Below, in pieces: positions 49,715 through 62,164 of a DNA stretch of 64,000 nucleotides (positions are counted from its first letter, which is position 1; every line of letters starts with the position of its first letter). Source of the stretch: Lepidurus packardi (taxonomy: Eukaryota > Arthropoda > Branchiopoda > Notostraca > Triopsidae). The notes beneath the pieces are model-generated. The model ran no database searches. It was not told the origin of the DNA and was given only the letters and a program-made list of their open reading frames with translations. Made by a program: the position numbers and the translations under genes. The DNA is taken from assembly GCA_023053545.1 (NCBI GenBank), contig JAKZAN010000005.1, positions 11,904,001-11,968,000 on the forward strand, given 5' to 3'.

Positions 49715-50742
49715 GTAAGTAAGCTCTACCAACTCCAGTACTCTTCTATGAGTTAGTAATACATTATTAGTTCAATTTTGGGAAATAACCTTAGGAAAGT
49801 CTTCATTGATTTGGCAGGAAAGGCATCTTCCACTAGGTTGTATTGATCCTAGGCCATTCCGGTTCCTTTTTGCCATAAACAAGATCGAGGTTTCCTTATT
49901 TTCTTCCAGCCAAAGCAAGGAAAGTGTTGCCTTGTAAAGACTTTCAAAAGCTTCTTACTAATGCATAGAAGAATAGGAGCGAACCTAGTTCCTATCTATC
50001 GGCAAGTTTGGGTTCTATTGTCAGGCAAACTGAAAAGAAGATATACGAGCCAAAAAGGAGCCAGCAAGTCCATTAACCGGATCTTAGCCTTCTAAGCTTT
50101 AAACATTCGCTAATATCAGCAGGCAGAGTATTGATCGTATGCTATTACACTTTTATGATGGAGAGAAAGAGAGTCAAGCAGCGAGGAAGAACTTGGTTTA
50201 GTATGCGGCGCTTTACAACATTTATTGTTTTGAAAGAAACGCAACAGTGCATGTTTGGGGAGAATTACACTTAGATATTCATAGCCTTCTTCTTGTTGGT
50301 CAGAATAATGTGTACGTATCATCCCCCTCAAATGAAAATAAAAAGTGAAATAAACGAAGAAAGAAGGAAAGCATATTGTGGAACGTTTTTTGGCTGACGG
50401 GGGAACTGACATGGTCAGCTGAAGTATCGTATAGAGCACAGTATTAGCAGAAGGAAAGGAAGTTTGTATAAGAATCCGCAGCTTGGGGTCTTGTGTGTGC
50501 TTTTGCCCAGCTTATTGATTAGAGATGCCATCCAAGTCACGCGCCTAAACGAAATAAGTTTCAGCTGCTTCAACACTTGGCTGGAAAGAGTGACCGACTT
50601 GGAATTACATCACCGCAGGCGACTCCAGCTTCGTTAAGTTCTCATATTACTTCCTTACTTCAGAGTTCGGGAGGGTATCTGGCTATTTGCTTACGTCAGG
50701 AGTACCAGAGCGCTATTTGAAAACGCAATATAGATGCACTAA

Positions 50743-51035
50743 AGTCTTACTAAGGACTAATGAAACTATGTTTGAATCTATCGAGAATCGGCGGATTTTC
50801 TGTGAATTTATGGATTGAGTTCTGGGATCGGAGAAGAAAAGTCTTACTAAGGACTAATGAACCTATGTTTGAATCTATTGAGAATCGGCGGATTTTTCTA
50901 TGAATTTATGGATTGAGTTCTGGGATCGGAGAAGAAAAGTCTTACTAAGGACTAATGAACCTATGTTTGAATCTATTGAGAATCGGCGGATTTTTCTATG
51001 AATTTATGGATTGAGTTCTGGGATCGGAGAAGAAA
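50743..51035. repeat. 98-bp tandem repeat, 3 copies
   Basis: GTCTTACTAAGGACTAATGA begins copies at 50743, 50841 and 50939. Each ends with TTGAGTTCTGGGATCGGAGA. The copies are almost identical. Confidence 0.95.
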
Positions 51036-51887
51036 GGCTGTCAAATTTGTATTGTTTAGAAGGCGGAGCTTATTGAAGATGTTGTCAGAGTGAAGTCCTT
51101 CAAAAGCTATGGATTCTATTGATTTTTTCAAGCGTGTGGTTGTTCTACACTCTAATCATCATTTCTAAACTCTAATCATCAATCCTACGCTCTAGTCATG
51201 ATTTCGACCCTCTAATTTCGTCGACTCATTCAAAGCGGGTGGTACACTGGACTCCAGATCCTTTAAATTATTGATCCCAGGCAATCCTTAGAGAAGAGAG
51301 TAAATCAAGTTTGGAATGAAAGAAGGAATAGTATAAAGATGGTATGTGTGGCAAACTTAGGTTGTTTGAATCAAACTGAAGAAATATTTGAGGAGTAAGT
51401 TTGGGAGGTAAAGTTCAGGTTGAAGGAATTTCGGATTCGATTTAACGGTTAGTTGCCAGTTCCAGAAAGTTAGTTTTGGGTACGAAGGCAGTGATCCAGC
51501 AAACTAAATCGAAATTGGTTCAATGTCTTGCTTCTTTTCCCTTCCAGTGTGTCAATATCGAGTGGACTTTGCTGCGTTTCGTTTAGTTTCCTAAAGTATG
51601 TTCGGATTAAAGAGCTTTTCTTTTGGGAAAGGGAGGTAAGGACGGGGATTTGTTTTTTATAGCTAGCTAATAGACCAGATACTATATGGAATAGGTGGGG
51701 AGGGAGTAACATCAGCGTGTTTAATGTAATATCGATATGAGGGAACAGAAGGAAGGGTAGATTTATGGCAATTTCTCATGTTAACGCAGAATGTAGTGTT
51801 GATTACTTGTCACTGGACTAGTGTTTCAGTTCTTTTGTATTTCCCTAGAGGGCTGTCCTGTCAACGACGGTTAGGAATAACCGTTAG

Positions 51888-54800
51888 CCGACTGCCATTG
51901 TGGATTTGGATAATATAGAGGAGGAACCTTCAACCGGCAAAATTTCGTTCTCGGTGTTCAAACAATCCTTCACAAGTAATGTCAATTACTTGAAACGAAG
52001 GTATAAAAGTGAATGATGGGGTTTCAAGAAATAAAGCAATTTAATATCGATTTCCGAGAAGGTTTTCCTCCGGGGACCTCGCCGAGTTGGACGACAATGA
52101 CCCGGAGGTTGCTCGGCAAAAACAGCTGCAACAACAGCAACAACAACAACAGCAGCCACAGTATCCTAGTGCACAAGCCAGGCCTGAATCCCACGCCTAC
52201 CAGGTAACATTTTGTACTAATTGCTTACAAATTATACGCTGTTTATTCACCGGATTAGCTTTAAGGCGTTGCCTAGCGTGCCAACTGTCAACGGTTACTT
52301 TTCAAATATTTGAAATTCCCGCCCGCCCCCTGGTTAGCGTTTGTGCAGGCCGTTAGGAACAACAGAGCTTGATAAACACATTAAAACAGTTAGAAAGCAC
52401 ACTTAATTAACGAAAAATTTAAATCCTTTGATACCGTACCTTATGAATCGTTATAATTGTTATAAACAATGAAACGATAGTCTTTGAAATTATCAAAAAG
52501 GCTTTAAAACCATGTTACTTACTATTTGCGTCGTTTTCAAATTTGCTAAGCTTTGCTTTTCAAACTCGTCACATATCGCCACCTATTAAGAAATCCAGTA
52601 AATAAGTGAAAAGAAAGCGTGTTTGTTTGGTTTTTAAACTTGTGGTCGTGTTTGAAGTTACCAAGTTCTAAAAGTGGCTTTATGCATGGAATTTTAACTT
52701 TTTTACGCGTTTATTAAGGCTGGCCCAGCCGCAGGACAGCCTCAGGCAGCTGATTTATCTTTACCTTTGAAGCCAGGAAGTAAAACCATAAGCGCACCAA
52801 CTTCGCCCACCAAATCTCGTGAAAGTTTCTTACAACGAGTGTCAAGTTTGACGGGCGTTGGCCGCCAAGATGCCAGCGCCACTTCCGGCGGCCATAGCGG
52901 CGTGGGTTCAGCCCGAGGTCCTTACAACAAAGACAAGTGTTTCACACTATTGGTCGTGGACGACCAAAACACAGACTGGTAAAGAACAACTTGATGTATT
53001 CTCTTACTCCTAGTCAACTCATTTGCCAAAATGCAAACGAGAAATTTCTTAATGAATCAAATCCTTGATTTCCATTTTAATTATCTCATTCTTTGTTCTC
53101 TTGGGAGGCCACTAATGAAATTACCTAATGACTAACAGCTTGTATGAGGTTATAATTTCAGTTTTCGTCACACTTGAACTCGTTTATTATCCTAACTTAA
53201 GTTGTATGTGCAATTCAGTTATCTTCTGGAACTCTTTTCCCGGCTATATTAATTTAAAAATACGTTCCTGGAAGATTCTGGAGTATCAAATTTTTAGACC
53301 ATACCCTTACAAACATTTTTATAAATTTTGTGGGGCGTGCTGAACTTGAATGGCTCAATTTGATACTTGAAAATACTCTTGATGGTTCAGAAATTCTATT
53401 TTATACCTCATTAAGCTCTTATTGTCATGGTTGTAAGTGGAGAGAAAGGTTGCTGACAGAAGGCAGAGATAATTAACGCTATTGTGCATCGCTCTCTTGA
53501 AAGGTCCAAGTATTTCCGAGGGAGGAAAGTACAAGGCGACTGTGATGTACGCGTGGAACAAGCGGAGTTCCGGGAACTGTCCGTTACTGCTTCTACTGAT
53601 GGCGGATGCATTGTTTCCATGGCTGTCGTACGCAACGGCACGAAAGTAGCTCGGTAACAAAAGCTACATCTAATTTATAGGTAATCATGGAAGTAATTTT
53701 CGATGTTTCTCTTCTCGTCTTTCAATGTTATAGATCGTTTCGCCCAGATTTCCTGCTCGTTCGCCAGAACCTACGTGACGCAGGGGAAGATTACAAATCC
53801 TTGTTGCTAGGGTTGAAATATGGAGCCATTCCCAGCATCAACACGCTCGAAGCTGTATATCACTTCCAAGTAAGTAACATCTAGCGTGCCTAAAACAATA
53901 TAGTTTTTCTAAGGAAGTATCTTGACAGTAATCAAGCTAAGATCATTAGGAATGGCATGTTACTTGTATTTCGTTAAGTACCACTTAGTTATTTTGCAAA
54001 ATGCAAAACAACTTTTCATGTTTGCGTAAAAAAAGCAAAATTGAACATCTGGGGCAGTGATTCCTTATACCTTATTTTAGTATAATTTTAGTAAAAATTT
54101 GCATGCAAATCGGTTGTATGGTTATCAAGTAATAGCGCACGCCGTTTTATGCGCAGAAGCCATGCGCGCTTGTATACAGCGCGCGCCACCTTGTGGTAGT
54201 TCAGGAGAAACTAGTTAAAGCTGTAAGGGAGCCTGAACCCTAACGGTCGACAACCGCCATTTGTTCGGCTACTTTTCCTTTATTCATTATTACATCGGTG
54301 CGCGTTGGCCGGAGTAACGCTAGGAGTCCCGGGTTAGGGACCGGCCATTCGTTCGCTTCCCTTTCTTTTATTCATTTATGGCGCCCATGCACTCTAGCCG
54401 GAGTAGCGCCACGAGTCCCCGCCTGGACACATGGGCAGCGAACACACTGTTTGTTTGGGACGCACACCCACTAAATTCTTGTGTTTACTCCTTTCTCTTG
54501 TTATTACAAGACTGCTGCCAACATACTTGTTTTACCCGGAAGAAACCGAAGCATGAAATGCGTGCCAAAACATACATTTTAGCACAGAAAAACCCCGCTA
54601 AAGCGTTCTTTTTACGACTTGTTGCAAATAAAAACTCCAAAACAAAACAAATATACTCTATTTATCCATCCACTTCTGCCAAAACTGCACAGTAAAGCCT
54701 TAAACCTACTCAGTTGTGTTTGCGATAACAATATTCCAAAACTGACAGATTTATAGTCCTATATCTGCCAAAAAAGTTCAAATTCGTCGGCAAATTCAGT

Positions 54801-55502
54801 TGGCATCTGAATTTGTCGACGAATTTGAATTTGGCAATTCAATTAAAATGTATCGAAAAAGGGTGATTTCAGTCGAATTTTGTTGACCCCAAAAATAAGA
54901 AACTGTTTCTATTTAAAGCGATTCTTTGAACCACCTCTTTCTATTTCTAAAAAATTCCTCTCTCTCTCAATTAAAGTATTTTTAGGCGTGAAATTTGTCG
55001 GCTTCCTTTGCGTTTTTTATTTAGGTTTCTGGAAAAGTAACCTTTGCCATGGAATGGGATGAAAGCGCCAAACTTGTGCTGACTAGAGCCTTTTAATTTA
55101 GCTCTTTCAGTGTGGATGACGCAAATGCTTTTTTTCCCTCCCGGGAGGTGGCGGGCGGTTGGGAGGAATGGCAGTTGAGAAGTGGGAGGGGTTGTTAAAA
55201 GGTTCAAATTTGGAGGTTGTAAAAAGCTTTTATTTTAAGCATACATGTTTCAGATTTGGCTACAAAATAAGCAGGCCGGATATCCTTTTCCTATTAACTC
55301 CCTAACTGCGGATGAGTCTGGCATGATTTTTGGCGTGTCGAGGCACGTTGGATCATGAAAACTAATTTTACCTTTTTTTTTTTTTGGATTCGGCAAGGAC
55401 AAACCTTGGGTCTTTGGACATCTCATGCAAATCCAACGTCGTATGGGCAAAGAAGCCTTTCCTTTGATTGAACAATCATTTTTTCCTCATCATCGAGAAA
55501 TG
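51888..55502 (+). CDS. Syn: Synapsin (5' part; continues beyond the window)
   Basis: Synaptic-vesicle phosphoprotein. Visible coding exons: about 51888-52000 (5' limit uncertain), 52062-52203, 52719-52978, 53504-53653, 53734-53869, 55398-55502, phases consistent. Domain A reads VNYLKRR then FSSGDLAELDDNDPE, with the PKA site RRFS. A Gln-rich stretch follows, then the insect-type SAPTSPTKSRESFLQRVSSLTG block split over serine-rich sequence. Domain C starts at KDKCFTLLVVDDQNTDW and continues SKYFRGRKVQGD, VEQAEFRELSV, RSFRPDFLLVRQN, KYGAIPSINTLEAVYHFQ, DKPWVFGHLMQIQRRMG and FPLIEQSFFPHH. No ATG precedes VNYLKRR in its exon. The intron starting at 55503 contains the TIMP gene on the opposite strand, and the remaining ATP-grasp part lies beyond the right edge. 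Confidence 0.95.
54235..54435. repeat. about 100-bp diverged GC-rich duplication
   Basis: GGCCGGAGTAACGCTAGGAGTCCC near 54309 and AGCCGGAGTAGCGCCACGAGTCCC near 54398 head similar blocks that also share CTTTTATTCATT. In the synapsin intron 53870-55397. Confidence 0.6.
54777..54829. other. 53-nt near-perfect hairpin
   Basis: Positions 54777-54799 pair with 54807-54829 around a 7-nt loop. The core is AATTCGTCGGCAAATTCAG against CTGAATTTGTCGACGAATT; the one difference is a G-U pair in RNA. In a synapsin intron. Confidence 0.6.
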
Positions 55503-57009
55503 GTAAGTTTTTTTCATTTTTTTCAAAATATTTAGTACTATTTGGTACTAAAGTTACAAGAATTTTTGTGGGTTGGGAGGGGGCACCTTATTGGTTGCTC
55601 AACCCTTTGTGGTGAACTTTTGGCTTTGACATATGGCAGTTAGGTTCGGTTCAAATAGCCGAAGTGGTAATCTTGTGCAGGTTTTATGAGTTTTGCACAC
55701 ATTGGAAGGTAAAAAGGTGTGACAGGTATACGAGCTAAAAGTGGGGACAGACTTCAAATCTTGGAAAGGAATGATCGTTTAGTTATTCTTGAAAATAAAA
55801 AAAAGGAAGAAGAAATAGGAAAAAAATAAGAATGAGGGGAGAAATTCGCTGGGTACTTTGCATGGAGACAATTGAATCAACGTTTGTGAGGGGCGAAATG
55901 TAGGGTAACGTGAGGCAAATTATGCAGCATTTGCTTGGTAGAGATGCAGAAGAAAAGGGGAGAATAGAGCGGAAAGGATGTTTATGCTAATGGAGAATAG
56001 TAAAAGGGTTCTTATTTGAAGCGGAAAATTATCTTTGGAGAGGTGACGTAACTGTCTACCAATTCCTTGGGAGACTTTGACAGTGCCAGGGCTTTATGGC
56101 GTTTGCAGAAGATTTTATTTTCCAAAAAGGACATAGCAAACGCCAGGTAATATGACACCGAGTTGGTTTGCACGCGACTTTTCAGGGTCTGGAACCACGA
56201 GTTTATCGCCCAAGTGATACTTTCTGTACAGTTTAACCTTAACCCTAACTTAATAGACAGTTTTTGGTTTGATTGCGTATTTATTTAAGGTAAAATTTCA
56301 TGAAAAGGTCAAAGTGTCAGTCTAGCAAGGGAAAAACATTTGGATAGGTCCGTATCGATAAATAAGGAGGTAGCTATCGATTCTTACTACTTAGTACTAC
56401 TTACTACTTACTATCGATATATACTAGAGTCGATAGTAACCAAGCGACGCTTGCCTGCACACTTTCGCAGTCAACAAACAGCATTATTTTAACAGTAAAC
56501 ACATCGTGTGGCGCTTAAGATTAGATGCTCTTAAGGGAAAATTCTAGGAAATTTTGGGAAAATTGTACGAAACTTCCCTTTTATTTTGAATGCTCAAACA
56601 AGTCTGTAGGTGCTTTGGTTAGTTGAAAAGCTCAATTATCAAATAGTGACTTTTCTTCGTGGCATCCCACGATCGCCGTAGCTTGCAGTTCCGCGCGGCC
56701 GAGCCTGTGGGCAAGTTTCGGTTCAGCTTTGCAACCAAGAGCCCATCCCGTGTCAATGGGACCGCACGTGGCGGTTCGGACAATGCGGGGCTCCGCTAGT
56801 CACGGCCGCAGGAAAAGGGACATTTTTGTACTGAAGTTTGTGAAGTAACCAAAGCGTTTAGAAAACTGGTTGAGCATTCAAAAGAAAGCTAATGGTGCCC
56901 TGCCTATGAATTCGGGGATGGATTTTCAATGCGCTCCTTGGTAAAGGCGCTAGGCCTTCGGCAATCTGTCCCACAATGTTATAAGGATAGGAAACTTTGA
57001 AATTTGGTG

Positions 57010-59760
57010 GAAAGGATCCGAGATTCTTCCGCTGAATACTTGATTACTCAGTTAATATGCATTATGCATTATTTCTTGAACCAGACACTCAATTTGATCT
57101 GTTCCATAAAATATCTATTTGTTTCATCTTTAAACCTCACTCCCCCTTTGAGCCATAACAACTACTGGTTTGAGATCGATTATCAGTGTGTTTAGGATCG
57201 ATAGTTAAGGAAACGCCGCCAGTGTTGTGTTGACGTTGTTTGAAAGTCTGGAAATGGCTTGTTCTCTTCGAATCCTTGTTTTTCGTATGTTGCGAATAGG
57301 AGACGCGTTTATTATTTCATAGGGTTTCTTGATCCAGACACTCAATTTGATCTGTTCCATAAGATATCTTTTTGTTTCATCTTTAAACCTCACTCCCCCT
57401 TTGAGCCATAACGACTACTGGTTTGAGATCGATTATCAGTGTGTTTAGGATCGATAGTTAAGGAAACGCGGCCAGTGTTGTGTTGACGTTGTTTGAAAGT
57501 CTGGAAATGGCTTGTTCTCTTCGAATCCTTGTTTTTCGTATGTTGCGAATAGGAGACGCGTTTATTATTTCATAGGGTTTCTTGAGCCAGACACTCAGTT
57601 TGATCTGTTCCATAAAATATCTATTTTTTCATCTTTAAACCTCACTCCCCCTTTGAGCCATAACGACTACTGGTTTGAGATCGATTATCAATGTGTTTAG
57701 GATCGATAGTTAAGGAAACGCGGCCAGTGTTGTGTTGACGTTGTTTGAAAGTCTGGAAATCTCTTGTTCTCTTCGAATCCTTGTTTTTCGTATGTTGCGA
57801 ATAGGAGACGCGTTTATTATTTCATAGGGTTTCTTGAGCCAGACACTCAATTTGATCTGTTCCATGAAATATCTATTTTTTCATCTTTAAACCTCACTCC
57901 CCCTTTGAGCCATAACGACTACTGGTTTGAGATCGATTATCAATGTGTTTAGGATCGATAGTTAAGGAAACGCGGCCAGTGTTGTGTTGACGTTGTTTGA
58001 AAGTCTGGAAATGGCTTGTTCTCTTCGAATCCTTGTTTTTCGTATGTTGCGAATATGAGACGCGTTTATTATTTCATAGGGTTTCTTGAGCCAGACACTC
58101 AATTTGATCTGTTCCATAAAATATCTATTTGTTTCATCTTTAAACCTCACTCCCCCTTTGAGCCATAACAACTACTGGTTTGAGATCGATTATCAATGTG
58201 TTTAGGATCGATAGTTAAGGAAACGCGGCCAGTGTTGTGTTGACGTTGTTTGAAAGTCTGGAAATGGCTTGTTCTCTTCGAATCCTTGTTTTTCGTATGT
58301 TGCGAATAGGAGACGCGTTTATTATTTCATAGATTTTCTTGAGCCAGACACTCAATTTGATCTGTTCCATAAGATATCTTTTTGTTTCATCTTTAAACCT
58401 CACTCCCCCTTTGAGCCATAACGACTACTGGTTTGAGATCGATTATCAATGTGTTTAGGATCGATAGTTAAGGAAACGCGGCCAGTGTTGTGTTGACGTT
58501 GTTTGAAAGTCTGGAAATGGCTTGTTCTCTTCGAATCCTTGTTTTTCGTATGTTGCGAATATGAGACGCGTTTATTATTTCATAGGGTTTCTTGAGCCAG
58601 ACACTCAATTTGATCTGTTCCATAAGATATCTATTTTTTTCATCTTTAAACCTCACTCCCCCTTTGAGCCATAACGACTACTGGTTTGAGATCGATTATC
58701 AGTGTGTTTAGGATCGATAGTTAAGGAAACGCGGCCAGTGTTGTGTTGACGTTGTTTGAAAGTCTGGAAATGGCTTGTTCTCTTCGAATCCTTGTTTTTC
58801 GTATGTTGCGAATATGAGACGCGTTTATTATTTCATAGGGTTTCTTGAGCCAGACACTCAATTTGATCTGTTCCATAAAATATCTATTTGTTTCATCTTT
58901 AAACCTCACTCCCCCTTTGAGCCATAACAACTACTGGTTTGAGATCGATTATCAATGTGTTTAGGATCGATAGTTAAGGAAACGCGGCCAGTGTTGTGTT
59001 GACGTTGTTTGAAAGTCTGGAAATGGCTTGTTCTCTTCGAATCCTTGTTTTTCGTATGTTGCGAATAGGAGACGCGTTTATTATTTCATAGATTTTCTTG
59101 AGCCAGACACTCAATTTGATCTGTTCCATAAGATATCTTTTTGTTTCATCTTTAAACCTCACTCCCCCTTTGAGCCATAACGACTACTGGTTTGAGATCG
59201 ATTATCAATGTGTTTAGGATCGATAGTTAAGGAAACGCGGCCAGTGTTGTGTTGACGTTGTTTGAAAGTCTGGAAATGGCTTGTTCTCTTCGAATCCTTG
59301 TTTTTCGTATGTTGCGAATAGGAGACGCGTTTATTATTTCATAGATTTTCTTGAGCCAGACACTCAATTTGATCTGTTCCATAAGATATCTTTTTGTTTC
59401 ATCTTTAAACCTCACTCCCCCTTTGAGCCATAACGACTACTGGTTTGAGATCGATTATCAATGTGTTTAGGATCGATAGTTAAGGAAACGCGGCCAGTGT
59501 TGTGTTGACGTTGTTTGAAAGTCTGGAAATGGCTTGTTCTCTTCGAATCCTTGTTTTTCGTATGTTGCGAATATGAGACGCGTTTATTATTTCATAGGGT
59601 TTCTTGAGCCAGACACTCAATTTGATCTGTTCCATAAGATATCTATTTTTTTCATCTTTAAACCTCACTCCCCCTTTGAGCCATAACGACTACTGGTTTG
59701 AGATCGATTATCAGTGTGTTTAGGATCGATAGTTAAGGAAACGCGGCCAGTGTTGTGTTT
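57010..59760. repeat. 253-bp satellite array, about 11 copies with higher-order structure
   Basis: The block GGATCGATAGTTAAGGAAACG recurs every 252-253 bp from about 57196 to 59723. Copies differ by a few bases. Variant types in order from 57955 are A B C A B B C, so a three-monomer (759-bp) block was itself duplicated, with one extra B. Diagnostic variants are AGATTTTCTTGAGCC (type B) against AGGGTTTCTTGAGCC (A, C), and TTTTTTTCATC (C) against TTTGTTTCATC. In the synapsin intron. Confidence 0.95.
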
Positions 59761-60114
59761 ATGTTTGTTGAAAGTCTGGAAATGGCTTGTTCCCTTAGAA
59801 TTCTTGTTTTTCGTGTGTTGTGAACATGAGACGCGTTCTCAATTCGGTAAATTTAGAACATGGAACGTAGTATGGAAGTGCTTGATTGTTGGTTGTTTGT
59901 TCAGAGACGGAAAGAGGACAGGAGTTAAAAGAAAAACGAGTTAAAGATAGCTTTGTCATTGAGTGTAATTAAGACGATATGAAAGCCCCCGTCTTGTTTA
60001 TTTTCTCACGCGAGTTGTAACATGGCTAAGCAGTAATAGTAGACCAGCTTGACAGTTATTCTTTTGAATTGAATCACTTGACACATGTGTGCTCCTGACC
60101 TCCTTTTAACTTTA

Positions 60115-60180
60115 GTTTCTTTAGCTTCTTTAGCTTCTTTAGCTCCTTTAACTCCTTTAACTCCTTTAACTCCTTTTAAA
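60115..60180. repeat. 9-bp microsatellite (CTTTAGCTT / CTTTAACTC)
   Basis: Seven to eight units of a 9-base motif, shifting from TTTAGCTTC to TTTAACTCC. Stop-free on both strands in places, but with no gene character. Confidence 0.85.
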
Positions 60181-60753
60181 TTCTCGTTTATTGATACGGA
60201 GAGTCTCCTTTTTGCGATATTTTCTTCCATTTTTATTGTAATTTCAAGTATATACCTCACACATTAAGAGGCCATTTAACAAATAACGCTCCACATAGTC
60301 CCTTCTCTTCATCAATCGTTTTTTGCATCGATTCATATGCCCTTTCTGTTCTAGTAATAGAATATTGCAGGTACTAACATAACATGGGACATTTATTTAC
60401 TTTTTTTTCTTTAAATAGGGATTCTTATAGCTGGCCAGTCGAATTCTTTTCATTCATTTTATTCATTGGAATCATTAGATTCAATGAATGGTAATTCATT
60501 CCAATTCATTCCAATGCATTCCAATTCATTCCGTGACAATCCAAAGATAGGGCAGTTATTTTTAACAGTTAGGACGAATTTCACACTTTTCTTTAGCATC
60601 ATAAGAGAGAGGGGGGAGAGAGAAAATGACAAGATTATTTACAAAGAGAATTTTTTTTATTGTTGAATTTTGCTCGTAATTATGGCTTTTTTTCTCAAGT
60701 CGTTTTGTGTTTTTATTGTATTTTATTTATTATTTTTGGAGTTTTTTTTTTTT

Positions 60754-62090
60754 TTAAGTGGCAAGGAGTCGGGAAAGAACATTGTTGGGAGAAGTAGAGC
60801 CTTTGTTGGCAGCTCGGTTTTGGCTCTTGTTCCGTCGTTTCATGCAAATTCGGTAGGATTTGGATTGAGACCAACGACAAGATCCTTCGGAGTTCTTCAT
60901 ACAAATCGCGTACTTCTCCTGGCAATTCTGATCATCCCAAGCTGTCGTCCATTGACAAGTTTGAGGGGTATCAGCTGGACAACTTGCCCACCAATGACAC
61001 TCCACCACCTAGATTAGAAAGGTCGATCCCAAAATTAGTTTCAATTTTTCTTATATTTTTTTTTTATTTTCTAGCATTATTGCCGAAATTTTTAGAATTT
61101 TTGGGAATGAAAGTTGAGTGGAGCTTTATTTTTTTAAAGACTTTTTTAGTTTTTTTTTTTTTGCTCCAATTTTCTAGAATTTTTGAGAATTTATTGAAGA
61201 TTTTTTAAAAGTTGTTTTTATTCTCGCTGGAATTTTCAGAATTTTTGGGAATTACAGTTGAGTTCAGATTTATTTTTACAATAGTTTTGCATTTTTTCTT
61301 GTTGGAATTTTCCGAACTTTTGGGAATTAAAGTTGAGTTGAGATTTATTTTTTTAAAGACTTTTTTAGCTTATTTTTTTCTTGCTGGAATTTTCTAGAAT
61401 TTTTGAGAATTTATTTAAGATTTTTTAAAAGTTGTTTTTGCTCTCGCTGGAATTTTCAGAATTTTTTGGGAATTACAGTTGAGTTCAGATCTATTTTTAA
61501 AATAGTTTTGCAGTTTAATTTTTTCTTCTTGGAATTTTCCGAGTTTTGGGGAATGAAAGTTGAGTTGAGATTTATTTTTTTAAAGACTTTTTTGCTTTTT
61601 TTTTTGCTCCAATTTTCTAGAATTTTTGAGAATTTATTGAAGATTTTTTAAAAGTTGTTTTTATTCTCGCTGGAATTTTCAGAATTTTTTGGGAATTACA
61701 GTTGAGTTCAGATCTATTTTTAAAATAGTTTTGCAGTTTAATTTTTTCTTCTTGGAATTTTCCGGATTTTGGGAATGAAAGTCGACATCTTAGATTATGA
61801 CATTGAATTGAAAATAGTTGTGTTGAATTGGAAGGGAAGTGGGAAAAAAAAGGAATTACTTTGCAGTCGCAGCCTCGAGTGTAGAGTCGTTTAAAGCCTT
61901 TCTTTTGAACCACGGACATGGTATCCCATTCGTTTTGGAAGTGACACAGATAAATCCAAGGTTTGCCATGAAATAAACGTCCAGAGAGCAAGTAACGCTT
62001 CCCAGGTTCCAAGCGCACCCCACACGTGGAAGACGAAGTGGGAGTTAGAATTCGGCCATGCGATAAAGCTTCACGCGCTTTTTCGCTCAC
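60754..62090 (-). CDS. Timp: Tissue inhibitor of metalloproteinases (3' part), nested in synapsin
   Basis: Secreted inhibitor of matrix metalloproteinases. Two exons on the minus strand are visible: 61860-62090 and 60754-61008, both starting in phase 0. The first covers the end of the NTR/TIMP inhibitory domain: TCGVRLEPGKRYLLSGRLF, GKPWIYLCHF, then YTRGCDCK, the typical domain end. The second is the Cys-rich C-terminal subdomain: ECHWWASCPAD, CQWTTAWDDQNCQEKYAICM and SEGSCRWSQ, followed by a basic tail ending SRLLAT. It has seven cysteines where six are usual. The signal peptide and the inhibitory N-terminal Cys exons lie beyond the right edge. Its position inside a synapsin intron, in opposite orientation, matches the conserved SYN/TIMP arrangement of flies and vertebrates. 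Confidence 0.93.
61080..61790. repeat. about 220-bp AT-rich tandem repeat, 3 copies
   Basis: The block GAGAATTTATTGAAGATTTT recurs near 61180, 61405 and 61628. It is followed by CTCGCTGGAATTTTCAGAAT and GAATTACAGTTGAGTTCAGA. The array fills the TIMP intron 61009-61859. Confidence 0.88.
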
Positions 62091-62164
62091 CTAAATATAG
62101 TACGGAGGAAATAGCCAATTACTTGCAGAAATTGTCATACTCTAACTTTCAATTATTTCGAATT

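Larger units (their letters stand above)
47894..51887. other. ZP-gene 3' UTR and intergenic region before synapsin coding sequence
   Basis: About 4 kb without a supported coding exon. An AATAAA at 48006-48011 probably ends the ZP transcript. CTTAAGTCG-type repeats occur near 48600-48740. The block 49540-49735 is richer in GC and may hold the synapsin promoter and first exon. The remainder shows only the 98-bp repeat at 50743. Confidence 0.5.
55503..60753. other. Synapsin intron, 5' portion before nested TIMP
   Basis: No coding exon is supported here. Contents: unremarkable sequence to about 57000, including TATCGATA-like sites near 56380-56440 and a GC-rich block at 56650-56810; the 253-bp satellite at 57010-59760; and a CTTTAGCT/CTTTAACT microsatellite at 60115-60180. 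Confidence 0.6.

Noticed and set aside
56650-56815. GC-rich block resembling structured RNA
   Set aside because: I tried to read it as a tRNA, 5S or snRNA and could not form a cloverleaf or match conserved boxes.
57205-59668. Series of identical 62-69 residue open frames in the synapsin intron
   Set aside because: They are one frame of the 253-bp satellite monomer repeated. There is no family similarity, and all monomers carry the same frame by descent.
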